Shown piece by piece: positions 44,884 through 53,756 of a stretch of 64,000 nt of DNA (positions within the stretch are counted from its first letter, which is position 1; every line of letters starts with the position of its first letter). Under the pieces are notes generated by a model. That model saw only the letters and a list, made by a program, of their open reading frames with translations. It ran no database searches and had not been told where the DNA came from. This DNA is from Clostridium sporogenes (GTDB taxonomy: Bacteria > Bacillota > Clostridia > Clostridiales > Clostridiaceae): positions 2,976,001 through 3,040,000 of the forward strand of contig NZ_CP011663.1 in the NCBI RefSeq assembly GCF_001020205.1, given 5' to 3'. The translations under genes and the position numbers were made by a program.

Positions 44884-45930
44884 TTATACAATTAGTTCTT
44901 CATATATTTGTTGTATTTGTGTAATATTATTATTTATATCAAACTTCTTAACCATTTTACTATTTATTAACCCTATTTTTTTAGTTAGATTTTCATCTTT
45001 AATGTATTTTTCTAATGCTTTTTGTAATTGTGTCAGATTGCCCTTTTGTACTAATTTACCATTGACATCATGGTTTATTATATCTGGAATTCCTCCAACT
45101 TCATTAGCAACTATAGCTAATCCATATTCCATTGCTTCAATAATAGATATACCAAAAGCCTCAAAATGAGAAGGCATTACTAAAATGCTACTTTCATAAA
45201 GATATTTATCTTTTACTTTTCCATCTATCCATCCTACTATGTGTGTACATTTTTCAATATTTGTAGCTCTTACTATGTGTTTAACCCTATCTATTTCACC
45301 ATTACCAGCTATTATAAATTTTACTTTAGGATATCTTGAATATATATTAGGAATAATTTTAAGCAAATCATATATACCTTTAGATTCACTTAATTTTCCC
45401 ATATATAGAATTTGTAATTTTTTATTATTTAAATTTATACTTCTTTTATTTACATTAATACCATTATATATTGTACAAATTTTATCTTTTTCTAAATCAA
45501 ATCTATTAATAAAATCCATTTTAAATCTTTCAGATAAAACAATTATTTTTGACGTTCTTTCTATAATTTTTTTTATTCTTGTTTTCATAAAAAATGAGGA
45601 TTTATCATAAAATTCAATAAAGCCTCCACCATGTATATGTAAAACAATAGGTATATTTTTAGGAGTAATATCTATAAATAAGCTTTTTCTATAAAAACTT
45701 CCTCGTGAAGCAGTATGAATATGTACTAAATCAACCTTACCTTCGCTTAAAAATTTCTTGTATTTATAAATTCCTTTTATAAATTCTTTTATTCTTCTAT
45801 TTCCATATGAAGATACTGCTATTAAATTGTACTTATTTCTTATATCTAAATTCATATATTGTTTTATAACGGTAGCTATTCCACCATTTAGATTTATATT
45901 AGGCCCTATCATACAAATATTTTTTTTCAT
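44884..45930 (-). CDS. GT4-family glycosyltransferase
   Basis: This 348-residue GT-B enzyme has GPNINLNGGIATVI at the N-terminus, LHIHGGGF, ILYMGKLSESKGIYDLLKI (start of the second domain, near 175) and the donor-binding block MPSHFEAFGISIIEAMEYGLAIVANEVGGIPDII. This retaining family uses UDP- or GDP-sugars and builds the lipid-linked repeat unit on the cytoplasmic side. Only this and the WecG-like enzyme are obvious sugar transferases besides the initiating enzyme, implying a short repeat unit or transferases elsewhere. Confidence 0.93.
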   Translation of the reverse strand: MKKNICMIGPNINLNGGIATVIKQYMNLDIRNKYNLIAVSSYGNRRIKEFIKGIYKYKKFLSEGKVDLVHIHTASRGSFYRKSLFIDITPKNIPIVLHIHGGGFIEFYDKSSFFMKTRIKKIIERTSKIIVLSERFKMDFINRFDLEKDKICTIYNGINVNKRSINLNNKKLQILYMGKLSESKGIYDLLKIIPNIYSRYPKVKFIIAGNGEIDRVKHIVRATNIEKCTHIVGWIDGKVKDKYLYESSILVMPSHFEAFGISIIEAMEYGLAIVANEVGGIPDIINHDVNGKLVQKGNLTQLQKALEKYIKDENLTKKIGLINSKMVKKFDINNNITQIQQIYEELIV

Positions 45931-46017
45931 ATTTTATATACTACTCCTTTTGTAAAATAGTTATATAATGCTTATAGAAAATATCTTTATTTGTGAAAAC
46001 ATTACTAATTTTAGATT

Positions 46018-47286
46018 TTAAATATTTCTATTAGTTTTATGAACTGTACTCTTAGTAGCTGATTTTATATAATTATTTGAATATGCAAATACAATACAAA
46101 AATATACACCTGCTAAAGGACTTAAAAGCACATGTCCTCCTAAAAATGAAACAACAGATCCTATAAGGAAAGATATAAAAAAGCTTTTCTTAAGCATAGA
46201 CTTTTCTGTAACACTCTTTAAAATTGATTTTAAAAAGACAGGAAGTAAATTATATATATATATACCTAATACTATAAATCCATAAAAATATAAAATATCC
46301 AAAATATCCATTTCTATCATTCCATGCCCCAATATAAATGAGCTAATCCATGTACTTCCTCTTGTAAACCCTACACCAAGAGTCATATGATACCATTTGT
46401 TTTTCCAATATTCATATCCTATATTAAGTAATTGATTTCTACCACTTAATAAATAAGATATAAAATCTAAATTTGAATAAAAATATTCGTGTCTTCTTAA
46501 TATAGTTAATTTATATACATCAAAAAAGTATACATAGAACACATATACAATAATCATCATAAATAAAAGTGTAAATATATATTTTTTATACTTATTTTTA
46601 CCTTTTATACCAAATAATGTATAATAAAAAGTAAGTAAAATAATCCCTATAATAGCCGTTTTAGTTCCAAGTAAAACAGCTGCCCCTAATATTATTAAAA
46701 AACATATACCATATTTAATTTTTTTATAAGAATAAATTAACTTATACAAAACAAAAGGTGTAGCCATAACTAATACAGCAGTAATATCATTTAATCCAAT
46801 AAATATTCCCTTATATCCTGTATCCCCATAGGATGATACCCCTATATTTAAAAATTTAGTTACTATTATAGTAAGTCCTATAATAATAGCTCCTATAATA
46901 ATACCATTGATTATTTTATTTTCATCTGTATCCTTCTTATAATAATATTGTTTTAATAATAACATTAAAAATAAATTAAAATATAATTTAGATACAAACA
47001 AAACATCATCTTTAAAATTTATAAAATCAATACAAGAATATAAATATTCTTGTATTAAAAATAAACTAAATAGTATAATTGCTAATATTATATTACCTTT
47101 TCTCTGTTTAATATAAAAATAAAATATTATAACAAATATCGTCATTCTTATAGTTTGGCCAGGTGATACACTTAAATTCATAGGAACAATATAATAAAAA
47201 AAACCGTTTATTAAATCTATTAAAGGAGTAATTATAAGTAAATAATATATATTTTTTTCTATTATACTGTGCTTAATTTTATTCAT
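46018..47286 (-). CDS. O-antigen ligase/Wzy-like polymerase
   Basis: This 422-residue protein has about 11-12 membrane helices and a large extracellular loop (about 255-305) containing RRHEYFYSNLDFISYLLSGRNQLLNIG. That pattern fits the Wzy_C/O-antigen-ligase family that joins repeat units outside the membrane. Primary sequence is poorly conserved in this family, so the role rests on topology and operon position. The ATG at 47286 follows GGAGG by five bases; the longer TTG frame spans that site. Confidence 0.85.
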   Translation of the reverse strand: MNKIKHSIIEKNIYYLLIITPLIDLINGFFYYIVPMNLSVSPGQTIRMTIFVIIFYFYIKQRKGNIILAIILFSLFLIQEYLYSCIDFINFKDDVLFVSKLYFNLFLMLLLKQYYYKKDTDENKIINGIIIGAIIIGLTIIVTKFLNIGVSSYGDTGYKGIFIGLNDITAVLVMATPFVLYKLIYSYKKIKYGICFLIILGAAVLLGTKTAIIGIILLTFYYTLFGIKGKNKYKKYIFTLLFMMIIVYVFYVYFFDVYKLTILRRHEYFYSNLDFISYLLSGRNQLLNIGYEYWKNKWYHMTLGVGFTRGSTWISSFILGHGMIEMDILDILYFYGFIVLGIYIYNLLPVFLKSILKSVTEKSMLKKSFFISFLIGSVVSFLGGHVLLSPLAGVYFCIVFAYSNNYIKSATKSTVHKTNRNI

Positions 47287-47354
47287 TACATCCTCCAACA
47301 TAAAACTTTATTTTTACTCTCAGTAATACTTCATTACTGGTCTGTTTTATGAAA

Positions 47355-48677
47355 TTATCCAATACTACTTACTGCAACTTCTTTTAATATTTCTCCATAT
47401 TCTTTAAGCTTATTATTTGTAGTTTCTCCAAGTAATTCATAGTTAAATCCATTATCTTCAACTAATTTTCTGTCTAAATAATTTCTGGTATCTAAAATAA
47501 GATTACCTCTCATTTTACTTTTCATGTCTTTTAATGGTAGCATTTTAAATTCATTATGATTTACAGCCAAAGCTACTAAATCACTATTAGTACATGCTGT
47601 TTTTATATCTTTTTCAAGATATTTATATTCCTTAACATATGGATCAAATATAGATATCTCATATGACTTTTCCTCTAATAATTCAATTAATTCAACTATT
47701 GGACTTTCCCTCATATCATCTATATTAGGCTTATAGGTAATTCCTAATAAGGTTACCTTCTTTTTGCCTTGTACATTACTTAATAATTTATCTATTTTAT
47801 TAACCATATAATATGGCATAGAATCATTAGTTTCTCTTGAAAGTTTAATAATTTTAGCTAATTCTGGCACCCTATCAACTATAAACCATGGGTCAACTGC
47901 TAAACAATGACCTCCTACTCCTGGACCTGGTTGATGTAAATTAACTCTTGGATGCTTATTACATAACTGTATTACTTCCCAAGCATTTATTCCTATATTT
48001 TCACATATCTTTGCAAGTTCATTAGCTAATGCTATATTCACATCTCTGTATGTATTTTCCATCATTTTGCACATTTCAGCTGTAGTGGCTGTGGTCAAAT
48101 ACATTTCACCTTTAACAAAAGTACTATATAAATTTCTTATCTCTTCTGCTGATTTTCTATTTATTCCACCAATAATCCTATTATTATTTACAAGTTCCAT
48201 AAGTATTTGTCCTGGTAAAACTCTTTCAGGAGAATGTCCTAAAAATAACTCTTCCCCTATTTTAAGCCCACTTTTTCCTAATATAGGTTTCATTACTTCT
48301 TCTGTTGTACCTGTTGGTGATGTAGATTCTAATATAACTAGATTTCCTTTTCTAATATAAGGTAATATTGACTCAGTAGCAGCTTTAACATAAGTCATAT
48401 CTGCTTTTTTATCCTTTGTTATAGGTGTTGGTACAGCAATTATAAAAGCATCTGCTTCACAGGGTTTTAATTGTGCTTTTAAATTACCTGATGTTACTGC
48501 AGCTTGTACTAATATATCTAAATAAGGTTCTTCTATAATTATTTCACCCTTATTCAATGCATTTACAACTTCTTCATTTACATCTACTCCTATTACTTTG
48601 TGACCATGAGATGCGAACATTGCTGAAGTTGGAAGCCCTATATATCCAAGTCCTATTATACAAATTTTTGATTTCAT
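47355..48677 (-). CDS. wecC: UDP-N-acetyl-D-mannosamine dehydrogenase-like enzyme
   Basis: This 440-residue NAD-dependent nucleotide-sugar dehydrogenase begins with the Rossmann loop IGLGYIGLPTSAMFASHGH. ESTSPTGTTE and HSPERVLPG follow, and the catalytic Cys lies in GPGVGGHCLAVDPWF near residue 260. The HPRVNLHQPGPGVGGHCLAVDPW block matches WecC/EpsD-type UDP-ManNAc dehydrogenases rather than UDP-glucose enzymes. The product would be UDP-ManNAcA. No 2-epimerase (wecB) is in the window, so UDP-ManNAc must come from elsewhere. The ATG has an AGAGGTGA site. Confidence 0.9.
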   Translation of the reverse strand: MKSKICIIGLGYIGLPTSAMFASHGHKVIGVDVNEEVVNALNKGEIIIEEPYLDILVQAAVTSGNLKAQLKPCEADAFIIAVPTPITKDKKADMTYVKAATESILPYIRKGNLVILESTSPTGTTEEVMKPILGKSGLKIGEELFLGHSPERVLPGQILMELVNNNRIIGGINRKSAEEIRNLYSTFVKGEMYLTTATTAEMCKMMENTYRDVNIALANELAKICENIGINAWEVIQLCNKHPRVNLHQPGPGVGGHCLAVDPWFIVDRVPELAKIIKLSRETNDSMPYYMVNKIDKLLSNVQGKKKVTLLGITYKPNIDDMRESPIVELIELLEEKSYEISIFDPYVKEYKYLEKDIKTACTNSDLVALAVNHNEFKMLPLKDMKSKMRGNLILDTRNYLDRKLVEDNGFNYELLGETTNNKLKEYGEILKEVAVSSIG

Positions 48678-48754
48678 AACATTTCACCTCTGATTATAAT
48701 ATTTAAATTTTTCTCATTTGCTATATAAAATAGATATGTTTAAATTGCTATTTC

Positions 48755-49423
48755 TTAGGCTGCATTCTCATCTCCCAATAATAATCCAACAGTTTTAAAT
48801 ATCAGCTTTATATCTACCCAAGTGCTTCTCTCTCTTACATACTTTACATCTAATTCTATCCACTGCTCAAAATCTATATTATTTCTTCCCATTACTTGCC
48901 AATAGCATGTTATGCCCGGTTGTGCTAATAACTTATCTTTTTGATAATCTGTGAATTTTATAACCTCTCTTGGTAAATTAGGTCTTGGTCCTACTAAAGA
49001 CATTTCTCCTTTTAATACATTAAATAATTGCGGTAATTCATCTATACTTGTCCTTCTTATAAAGCTACCTACTCTAGTAACTCTAGGATCATTTTTCATC
49101 TTAAACATGGGACCTGACATTTCATTCTTATCCTTTAACTGATATAACTTCTCTTCTGCATCTATTACCATAGATCTAAACTTATACATATTAAAATATT
49201 CTCCATTTTTCCCCACTCTCTCTTGAATGAAAAATATAGGACCTTTAGAATCTAATTTTATTACTATGGCAGTTATTATTAATATAGGACTTAACAATAA
49301 TAATCCAATTATAGAACCCAATATATCTATAATCCGTTTTGTAACAAAATACATTATAGTTTTAGAATATTCACTTCTATATTCTATTTGGTCTTCTTCT
49401 AAATTTTTATGTATTTCCCCCAT
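48755..49423 (-). CDS. Initiating undecaprenyl-phosphate sugar phosphotransferase
   Basis: This 222-residue monotopic phosphoglycosyl transferase (WcaJ/PglC core, Bac_transf) has one N-terminal reentrant helix (about 28-52). The signatures KGPIFFIQERVGKNGEYFNMYKFRSM, RRTSIDELPQLFNVLKGEMSLVGPRP and QPGITCYWQVMGRN are all present, including the catalytic Asp-Glu pair in SIDELPQ. It attaches the first sugar phosphate to undecaprenyl phosphate. It lies after the CpsD kinase across a gap holding a GTGGTG hairpin. Confidence 0.95.
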   Translation of the reverse strand: MGEIHKNLEEDQIEYRSEYSKTIMYFVTKRIIDILGSIIGLLLLSPILIITAIVIKLDSKGPIFFIQERVGKNGEYFNMYKFRSMVIDAEEKLYQLKDKNEMSGPMFKMKNDPRVTRVGSFIRRTSIDELPQLFNVLKGEMSLVGPRPNLPREVIKFTDYQKDKLLAQPGITCYWQVMGRNNIDFEQWIELDVKYVRERSTWVDIKLIFKTVGLLLGDENAA

Positions 49424-49519
49424 TCCTTCACCGCCTATTTAAAATTTATGAGAAATTATTTAAAATAAATTTTTATTATAATTCAAATTTTTATTCAACA
49501 CTTGTTTTAAGTTTTTTTT

Positions 49520-49539
49520 AAGTGGTGATACCACCACTT
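49520..49539. repeat. Hairpin between cpsD and the phosphoglycosyl transferase
   Basis: The 8-bp stem AAGTGGTG / CACCACTT with a 4-base loop lies 11 bases beyond the cpsD stop. On the minus (coding) strand it is followed by A residues rather than T, so it is not a normal terminator in that direction. It may be a processing or pausing element separating the regulatory genes from the biosynthetic genes. Confidence 0.5.
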
Positions 49540-49549
49540 TCTTAACCTT

Positions 49550-50260
49550 TTATTTTTTACTTCTTTTTTTCTTTTCTCCATTTTCTTCATAATAATAATT
49601 ATAATATCTATATCCACTACCAGACTCTGTATCTACTTTATTTAATACTACTCCTAGTATTTTTGCATTAACTTTTTGTAAAAGTTGTTTGGCTCTTATG
49701 GCTAATTCTCTTTCAACCTGTCCAGAAGCTGTAACTAATATTCCTCCATCAGAATATTGAGATACTAATTGAGCATCTGTTACTACTCCTACTGGTGGAG
49801 TGTCTAATATTATATAATCATAATGTTCTTTACTCATCTCTATAAATTTTTTCATTTTTTGAGAAGATAATAATTCTGAGGGATTAGGTGGTTTTACACC
49901 CGAAGTCAAAATATGTAAATTTTCTACACTACTTTGCTGTATTACCCCATCTATTGAATTGTCTTCTATTAGAAGATTAGATAATCCCCTTGTATTAGAT
50001 AACTTAAATAATTTATGAACATTAGGTTTTCTAAGGTCACAATCTACCAAAATAGTTTTAGCTCCATTTTGTGCCATAGTTATGGCTAAGTTTGCTGAGG
50101 TTGTAGATTTCCCTTCCCCCGGAGTAGAACTAGTTACAAAAATCACACTTATTTTTTCATCAAAAGATGAAAATTGTATATTAGTCCTTAAAGTTCTATA
50201 GGCTTCTGATATTGGGGATTTAGGATCTTTTATAGTTATCAACTCTAATTTTCTATTCAA
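49550..50260 (-). CDS. cpsD: CpsD-type bacterial tyrosine kinase
   Basis: This 236-residue BY-kinase has Walker A TPGEGKSTTSANLA near residue 45, Walker A' ILVDCDLRKPNVHK, and Walker B IILDTPPVG. The C-terminal tyrosine cluster (YRYYNYYYEE) is the autophosphorylation site. It is the cytoplasmic half of a split kinase, activated by the CpsC-like membrane protein at 51064 and dephosphorylated by the CpsB-like phosphatase at 50279. It controls polysaccharide chain length and export. The start is TTG, six bases after GGAGTGAT. Confidence 0.94.
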   Translation of the reverse strand: MNRKLELITIKDPKSPISEAYRTLRTNIQFSSFDEKISVIFVTSSTPGEGKSTTSANLAITMAQNGAKTILVDCDLRKPNVHKLFKLSNTRGLSNLLIEDNSIDGVIQQSSVENLHILTSGVKPPNPSELLSSQKMKKFIEMSKEHYDYIILDTPPVGVVTDAQLVSQYSDGGILVTASGQVERELAIRAKQLLQKVNAKILGVVLNKVDTESGSGYRYYNYYYEENGEKKKRSKK

Positions 50261-50278
50261 TGCATAATCACTCCAATG

Positions 50279-51052
50279 TTAAATTATATTTTTAAGAAAA
50301 CTAAAAATATTTTTTTTCTTCTCTATTTTACTGTAACTTGTAACTATATCTTTATTCTTAAGAAGATTCTTCGAATTTATAATTATTTCCTTATAAAGAG
50401 CCTTATCCATAGCTTCTATAATTTCAGCTCCCTTATTCATATCCGGCTTCCTTGTATTTATACTGTGAGCATCTGACCCTATAAAATTGCATATTCTATT
50501 TTTTATAAGTTCTTTTGATATTTTCTCAACATTTTTACCAAATATGCCTTCTAAACTTCCAGTATTTATTTGAAATAAGTAACCTTCTTCTAAAAATTTA
50601 TTTATATTAGAAATATCTTCATGTATAAACTTATATCTTTCTGGGTGGGCTATTATAGGATTTATGCCTCTTACTCTTAATTCATAAAGTACATCCATAT
50701 AATAATGTTCCCAAGTAGTCATAGGAAATTCCACTAACATATAAGATGTATTGTTTATAGTACCTAAATATCCTTTTTCATAAAGCTCTACAGTTCTCTT
50801 ATGTATAAGAACCTCTTGACCTAAAAATATTTCTATATTTATATTATTTTCTTTAGCTACTTTACTTAAATAATCTACCTGTTCTTTTACAGTAGAATAT
50901 CTTTCTTCATATCTTCCCATATAATAATGAGGTGTAGCTACTATTTTTTCTGTTCCACTTTCTTCTGCTATTTTAAGCATCTTTAAAGAATAATCTAAAT
51001 TCTTTGAGCCATCATCTATGGCTGCTATTATATGACTGTGAATATCTATCAT
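50279..51052 (-). CDS. cpsB: CpsB/YwqE-type PHP tyrosine-protein phosphatase
   Basis: This 257-residue Mn-dependent phosphatase of the PHP superfamily has metal-binding motifs MIDIHSHII (HxH) at the N-terminus, ATPHYYMGRYEER, GQEVLIHK, AHPERYKFI and GSDAHS, all in place. It reverses autophosphorylation of CpsD and so completes the chain-length control cycle. It lies between the cpsC and cpsD genes. The ATG follows AAGGAGAGG. The C-terminal about 30 residues are Lys/Ser-rich and probably exposed. Confidence 0.94.
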   Translation of the reverse strand: MIDIHSHIIAAIDDGSKNLDYSLKMLKIAEESGTEKIVATPHYYMGRYEERYSTVKEQVDYLSKVAKENNINIEIFLGQEVLIHKRTVELYEKGYLGTINNTSYMLVEFPMTTWEHYYMDVLYELRVRGINPIIAHPERYKFIHEDISNINKFLEEGYLFQINTGSLEGIFGKNVEKISKELIKNRICNFIGSDAHSINTRKPDMNKGAEIIEAMDKALYKEIIINSKNLLKNKDIVTSYSKIEKKKNIFSFLKNII

Positions 51053-51063
51053 ATAACCTCTCC

Positions 51064-51741
51064 TTATTTCATTTTAGGTATTACAGCTATTACTGGGAGC
51101 TCAAGATATTTATCTATATCATTTTCTGTTTTTATAGTTTTATCCATATACGCCTGTATAAAAGCTGCTCCTGCAGATATTAAGAACCCCATAAATAAAG
51201 CTATAACTATATTTAATAACTTTCTTGGTTTTATGGGTCTTTCTGGTATTACTGGCTTATCTAATGATTCTATAGTATTAGTAGGGTATATTTTTTTACT
51301 TTGAGCTATAAACTCATCGCAAACTGTATTAAGTACTTTATATGCAAATTCTCTATCTTTATCTTGTATTTTTAAGTCTATAATTTGTGTATCCTGTTGG
51401 GGTGTTACATTTAATTTATTTTGTAATTCCTCTGGTTTTAATCTACCTGTTTTAGCTACTACATTTTCTGCTAAAGTTCTAGAATTTGCTATTTGAGCAT
51501 AGGTTTTCACTAATTTCTGATACATCATAACATCATTATAATTATTTTTATTTTCGCTTTTTTCTTCCATAGCCTTTCCTATAACTACACTCGCCTTAAC
51601 TTCATAAGTAGGTGAAATTATAAAAAAATTAAAAATAGCAGACACTATCCCACATAATAGTGTTATTATCATAATTAGTTTTCTTTTCCTTTTTAATACA
51701 TTAAAAATCTCTTGTATATCTAGGGTTGCTTCTTCATTCAT
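51064..51741 (-). CDS. cpsC: CpsC/Wzz-like chain-length determinant
   Basis: This protein of about 225 residues has two membrane helices (about 25-45 and 170-190) flanking an extracellular Wzz domain. The C-terminal helix and short cytoplasmic tail activate the CpsD kinase. The FNVLKRKRKLIM start and the RPIKPRKLLNIVIALFMGFLISAG block before helix 2 are characteristic. I place the start at the ATG 51741, downstream of GGAGG; the upstream ATG at 51759 lies before that ribosome site and has none of its own. Confidence 0.9.
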   Translation of the reverse strand: MNEEATLDIQEIFNVLKRKRKLIMIITLLCGIVSAIFNFFIISPTYEVKASVVIGKAMEEKSENKNNYNDVMMYQKLVKTYAQIANSRTLAENVVAKTGRLKPEELQNKLNVTPQQDTQIIDLKIQDKDREFAYKVLNTVCDEFIAQSKKIYPTNTIESLDKPVIPERPIKPRKLLNIVIALFMGFLISAGAAFIQAYMDKTIKTENDIDKYLELPVIAVIPKMK

Positions 51742-51779
51742 CTTAAGACTTTCCTCCATATATAAATATAATAAAATAA

Positions 51780-52742
51780 TTAATTAGGTTTTATATCTTC
51801 AAATATATATTTATGAATTTGATTTATAGTTTTCTCTTCTTGAAACAATAGATAATAAATTCCATCTATAAGTTTTCCTTCACAATAATCATCTAAAGGA
51901 AATCTTTGTTGTTCTACATTATCTGTACCTAAAGTAAAAGCTGAAGCTCCCATTTTCATTATTTCTGTAGAAGAAAAGCTGCTTTCCACATTAGGAAGTA
52001 GCGTACTTACCACTTTAGGAAATTCTGTAGGTCCTAATTTTTTAACTTTATTTATAATTGCTGTCAAAACAGTTCTTTGTCTTTCTGTTCTTTCATAATC
52101 TCCACCACTGGTATATCTTATTCTGGCATAAGCTACTGCTTGCATACCATTTAAATTTTGGACACCTGGATTTTGTACTTCTTGTACATTTTTACCTTGA
52201 ATCCTAGCAGTTTCTTGCATATAAGTATTTATATATTTTATTTCATCAGATCTTACTGGTATTTCTACCCCTCCAACAGTATCTATTATTTTTTCTAAGC
52301 CATAAAAATCAACTGATACAAAATCTCTAATATTTAACTTAAAGTTAGAATTTAGAGTCTTTATAGCTAGCTCCGGGCCTCCATAGGCATACGCATGGTT
52401 CAATTTTGTTTTTCCATGCCCCTCTATATCTACATAGGAATCCCTCATTATAGATGACACTTTAACTTTTTTATGTTTTTTATCTAAAGAAACTATCATT
52501 ATAGCATCAGATCTTGAAGGTTCATCTTTTTTTCTTCTATCTAATCCGAAAAATGCTATATTTATTACATCATCTTCATATTGTTCTGCTTTTTTATCTA
52601 TTTTTAGTTCCTTATCATCTTTAGATATAGGTACTTTTTTAACTGTTTCTAACTGACTATAAACATATAATGTTCCTACTACTGCTGTAAGTACAATTAC
52701 CGTTACTATAGACAATATCCATTTCTTTTTTTTACTCCCCAT
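51780..52742 (-). CDS. LytR-CpsA-Psr (LCP) family ligase
   Basis: This 320-residue membrane-anchored protein has one N-terminal helix (about 7-28) and an extracellular LCP domain with RSDAIMIVSLDKKHKKVKVSSIMRDSYVDIEGHGKTKLNHAYAYGG and YARIRYTSGGDYERTERQR, including the Arg residues that bind the pyrophosphate-lipid. LCP enzymes transfer finished glycopolymers from undecaprenyl pyrophosphate to the wall. As first gene of the operon it indicates a wall-attached product. The ATG at 52742 follows GAGAGGAG by eight bases. Confidence 0.94.
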   Translation of the reverse strand: MGSKKKKWILSIVTVIVLTAVVGTLYVYSQLETVKKVPISKDDKELKIDKKAEQYEDDVINIAFFGLDRRKKDEPSRSDAIMIVSLDKKHKKVKVSSIMRDSYVDIEGHGKTKLNHAYAYGGPELAIKTLNSNFKLNIRDFVSVDFYGLEKIIDTVGGVEIPVRSDEIKYINTYMQETARIQGKNVQEVQNPGVQNLNGMQAVAYARIRYTSGGDYERTERQRTVLTAIINKVKKLGPTEFPKVVSTLLPNVESSFSSTEIMKMGASAFTLGTDNVEQQRFPLDDYCEGKLIDGIYYLLFQEEKTINQIHKYIFEDIKPN

Positions 52743-52835
52743 ACAATATCTCCTCTCAAAATATGGTTTTACAAAACAATAAAATATCATAAAGTTTATA
52801 TATGTATTTTAATAAAATAAATCTCCTTAATTCAA

Positions 52836-52904
52836 TTATCGACAAAATTATCATTTTATTTATATTTTATCGACATATTTTTACTTTAATATTAATTATC
52901 GACA
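52836..52904 (-). promoter_or_regulatory. Three phased TGTCGATAA sites in the polysaccharide leader
   Basis: The minus strand carries TGTCGATAA three times (52896-52904, 52867-52875, 52836-52844), 29 and 31 bp apart, close to three helical turns. The site nearest the gene has TAAA exactly 15 bases upstream (52859-52862), giving TAAA-N15-GTCGATAA, one base off the sigma-28 consensus; the farthest has GAAA at that place. The core TGTCGA also equals the Spo0A box core TGTCGAA less its last base. Two readings fit: sigma-D promoter(s), or a Spo0A-type operator array. Confidence 0.6.
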
Positions 52905-52934
52905 AATTATTTTTTATGTTTCCTACAATAATTA

Positions 52935-52963
52935 ATATTACATTAAATTTTACATTTTTGCAA
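52935..52963 (-). promoter_or_regulatory. Sigma-A-type promoter of the polysaccharide operon
   Basis: The minus strand has TTGCAA (52958-52963), a 17-base spacer and TAATAT (52935-52940), about 190 bases upstream of the LCP start. The three TGTCGATAA sites lie just downstream of the expected transcription start, where a bound protein would act as a roadblock repressor. Confidence 0.5.
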
Positions 52964-53097
52964 TTGTTTTATCCTTTCCTATTATGTAAACTTTATAATA
53001 TAAATCCTCATCTTTTCTTATTGTTTTAAACAATTAAAGTAATGCAAAATCAACTGTATTTTATTACATAATATCTTTAATACTAAGCATAAAAAAA

Positions 53098-53141
53098 ATT
53101 CTAAGCTTTGTCTGAAGTAAAAACTTCTAAAAGCTTAGAAT
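53098..53141. terminator. Bidirectional terminator
   Basis: The stem ATTCTAAGCTT / AAGCTTAGAAT (53098-53108 with 53131-53141) contains an inner GAAGT/ACTTC stem and has T runs on both strands (eight and seven). It ends the yjfB transcript before the polysaccharide promoter. Confidence 0.85.
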
Positions 53142-53157
53142 TTTTTTATTAAAATCT

Positions 53158-53334
53158 TTATCCTTTTAAATCTATATTTTGTCCTATATTTGGATTTACT
53201 GATTCTTTTATCATTTCTGTCATTTGAACTGCATTTTCTTTTGAAGTATTCATAGTGATTTTCATTAAAGATAATGAAACCGCCTGTGCAAGTTTCCCTT
53301 GATTTAATGCCGTGGATAATCCTCCTATATCCAT
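53158..53334 (-). CDS. YjfB-family putative motility protein
   Basis: This 58-residue protein opens MDIGGLSTALNQGKLAQAVSLSLMKITMNTSKENA, matching the YjfB family pattern (MDIxxLSxxLxQxxxxxxxSxxxxKxxM). Family members are small, often sigma-D-controlled and linked to motility, but their function is unknown. AAGGGGTGGGAG precedes the ATG, and a strong terminator follows. Its position beside a flagellin and a chemoreceptor supports the call. Confidence 0.85.
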   Translation of the reverse strand: MDIGGLSTALNQGKLAQAVSLSLMKITMNTSKENAVQMTEMIKESVNPNIGQNIDLKG

Positions 53335-53463
53335 ACTCCCACCCCTTTAATTATATTTTATATATCAATCTTTTAAATTCATATATAATGGCAATTATAT
53401 CATAATTCTATACTGTTATACTTTATAATATCGTGGATCTTCATTGAAAATATAGTATTAAAT

Positions 53464-53637
53464 TTAATCTTCTTTTCCAAATTTCATATATTCTAAAATA
53501 AGCTCATCCATTTTTCTACTAACATTAAGTATCTTTTCATAATCTCTTTCTTCATCCTCTAAAGTTATACTAACTTCATATAGAGCTTGTCTTACTATAT
53601 CCATTTGTTCACATAAAGATTCTTTACTATATTTCAA
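53464..53637 (-). CDS. Spo0E-like aspartyl-phosphate phosphatase, copy 2
   Basis: This 57-residue helical hairpin has the Spo0E-family signature SRKMDELILEYMK, equivalent to the S(Q)ELD-LI-Y motif that contacts the phosphorylated response regulator. Spo0E-type proteins dephosphorylate Spo0A~P and delay sporulation. I choose TTG (53635-53637) as start because GGGGAG lies six bases upstream; the ATG two codons earlier abuts that site. It is paralogous to the next gene upstream (53757). Confidence 0.85.
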   Translation of the reverse strand: MKYSKESLCEQMDIVRQALYEVSITLEDEERDYEKILNVSRKMDELILEYMKFGKED

Positions 53638-53756
53638 AATCATCTCCCCATTCTTTTTAATATATTATAAAAAACAATTTATTTACTGCCTTTTTATTAT
53701 ACCTATTTTTTTAAATATAGTATTTTAAATTTTTATTAAAACAATGAATCTAATAT

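Noticed and set aside
44579..45169. Plus-strand open frame of 196 codons across the flippase and GT4 genes
   Set aside because: It is antisense to two well-supported genes; the composition is a mirror of them and no ribosome site is present.
52802..53029. Plus-strand frame of 75 codons upstream of the capsule operon
   Set aside because: AT-rich hydrophobic shadow across the promoter and TGTCGATAA sites; no ribosome site.
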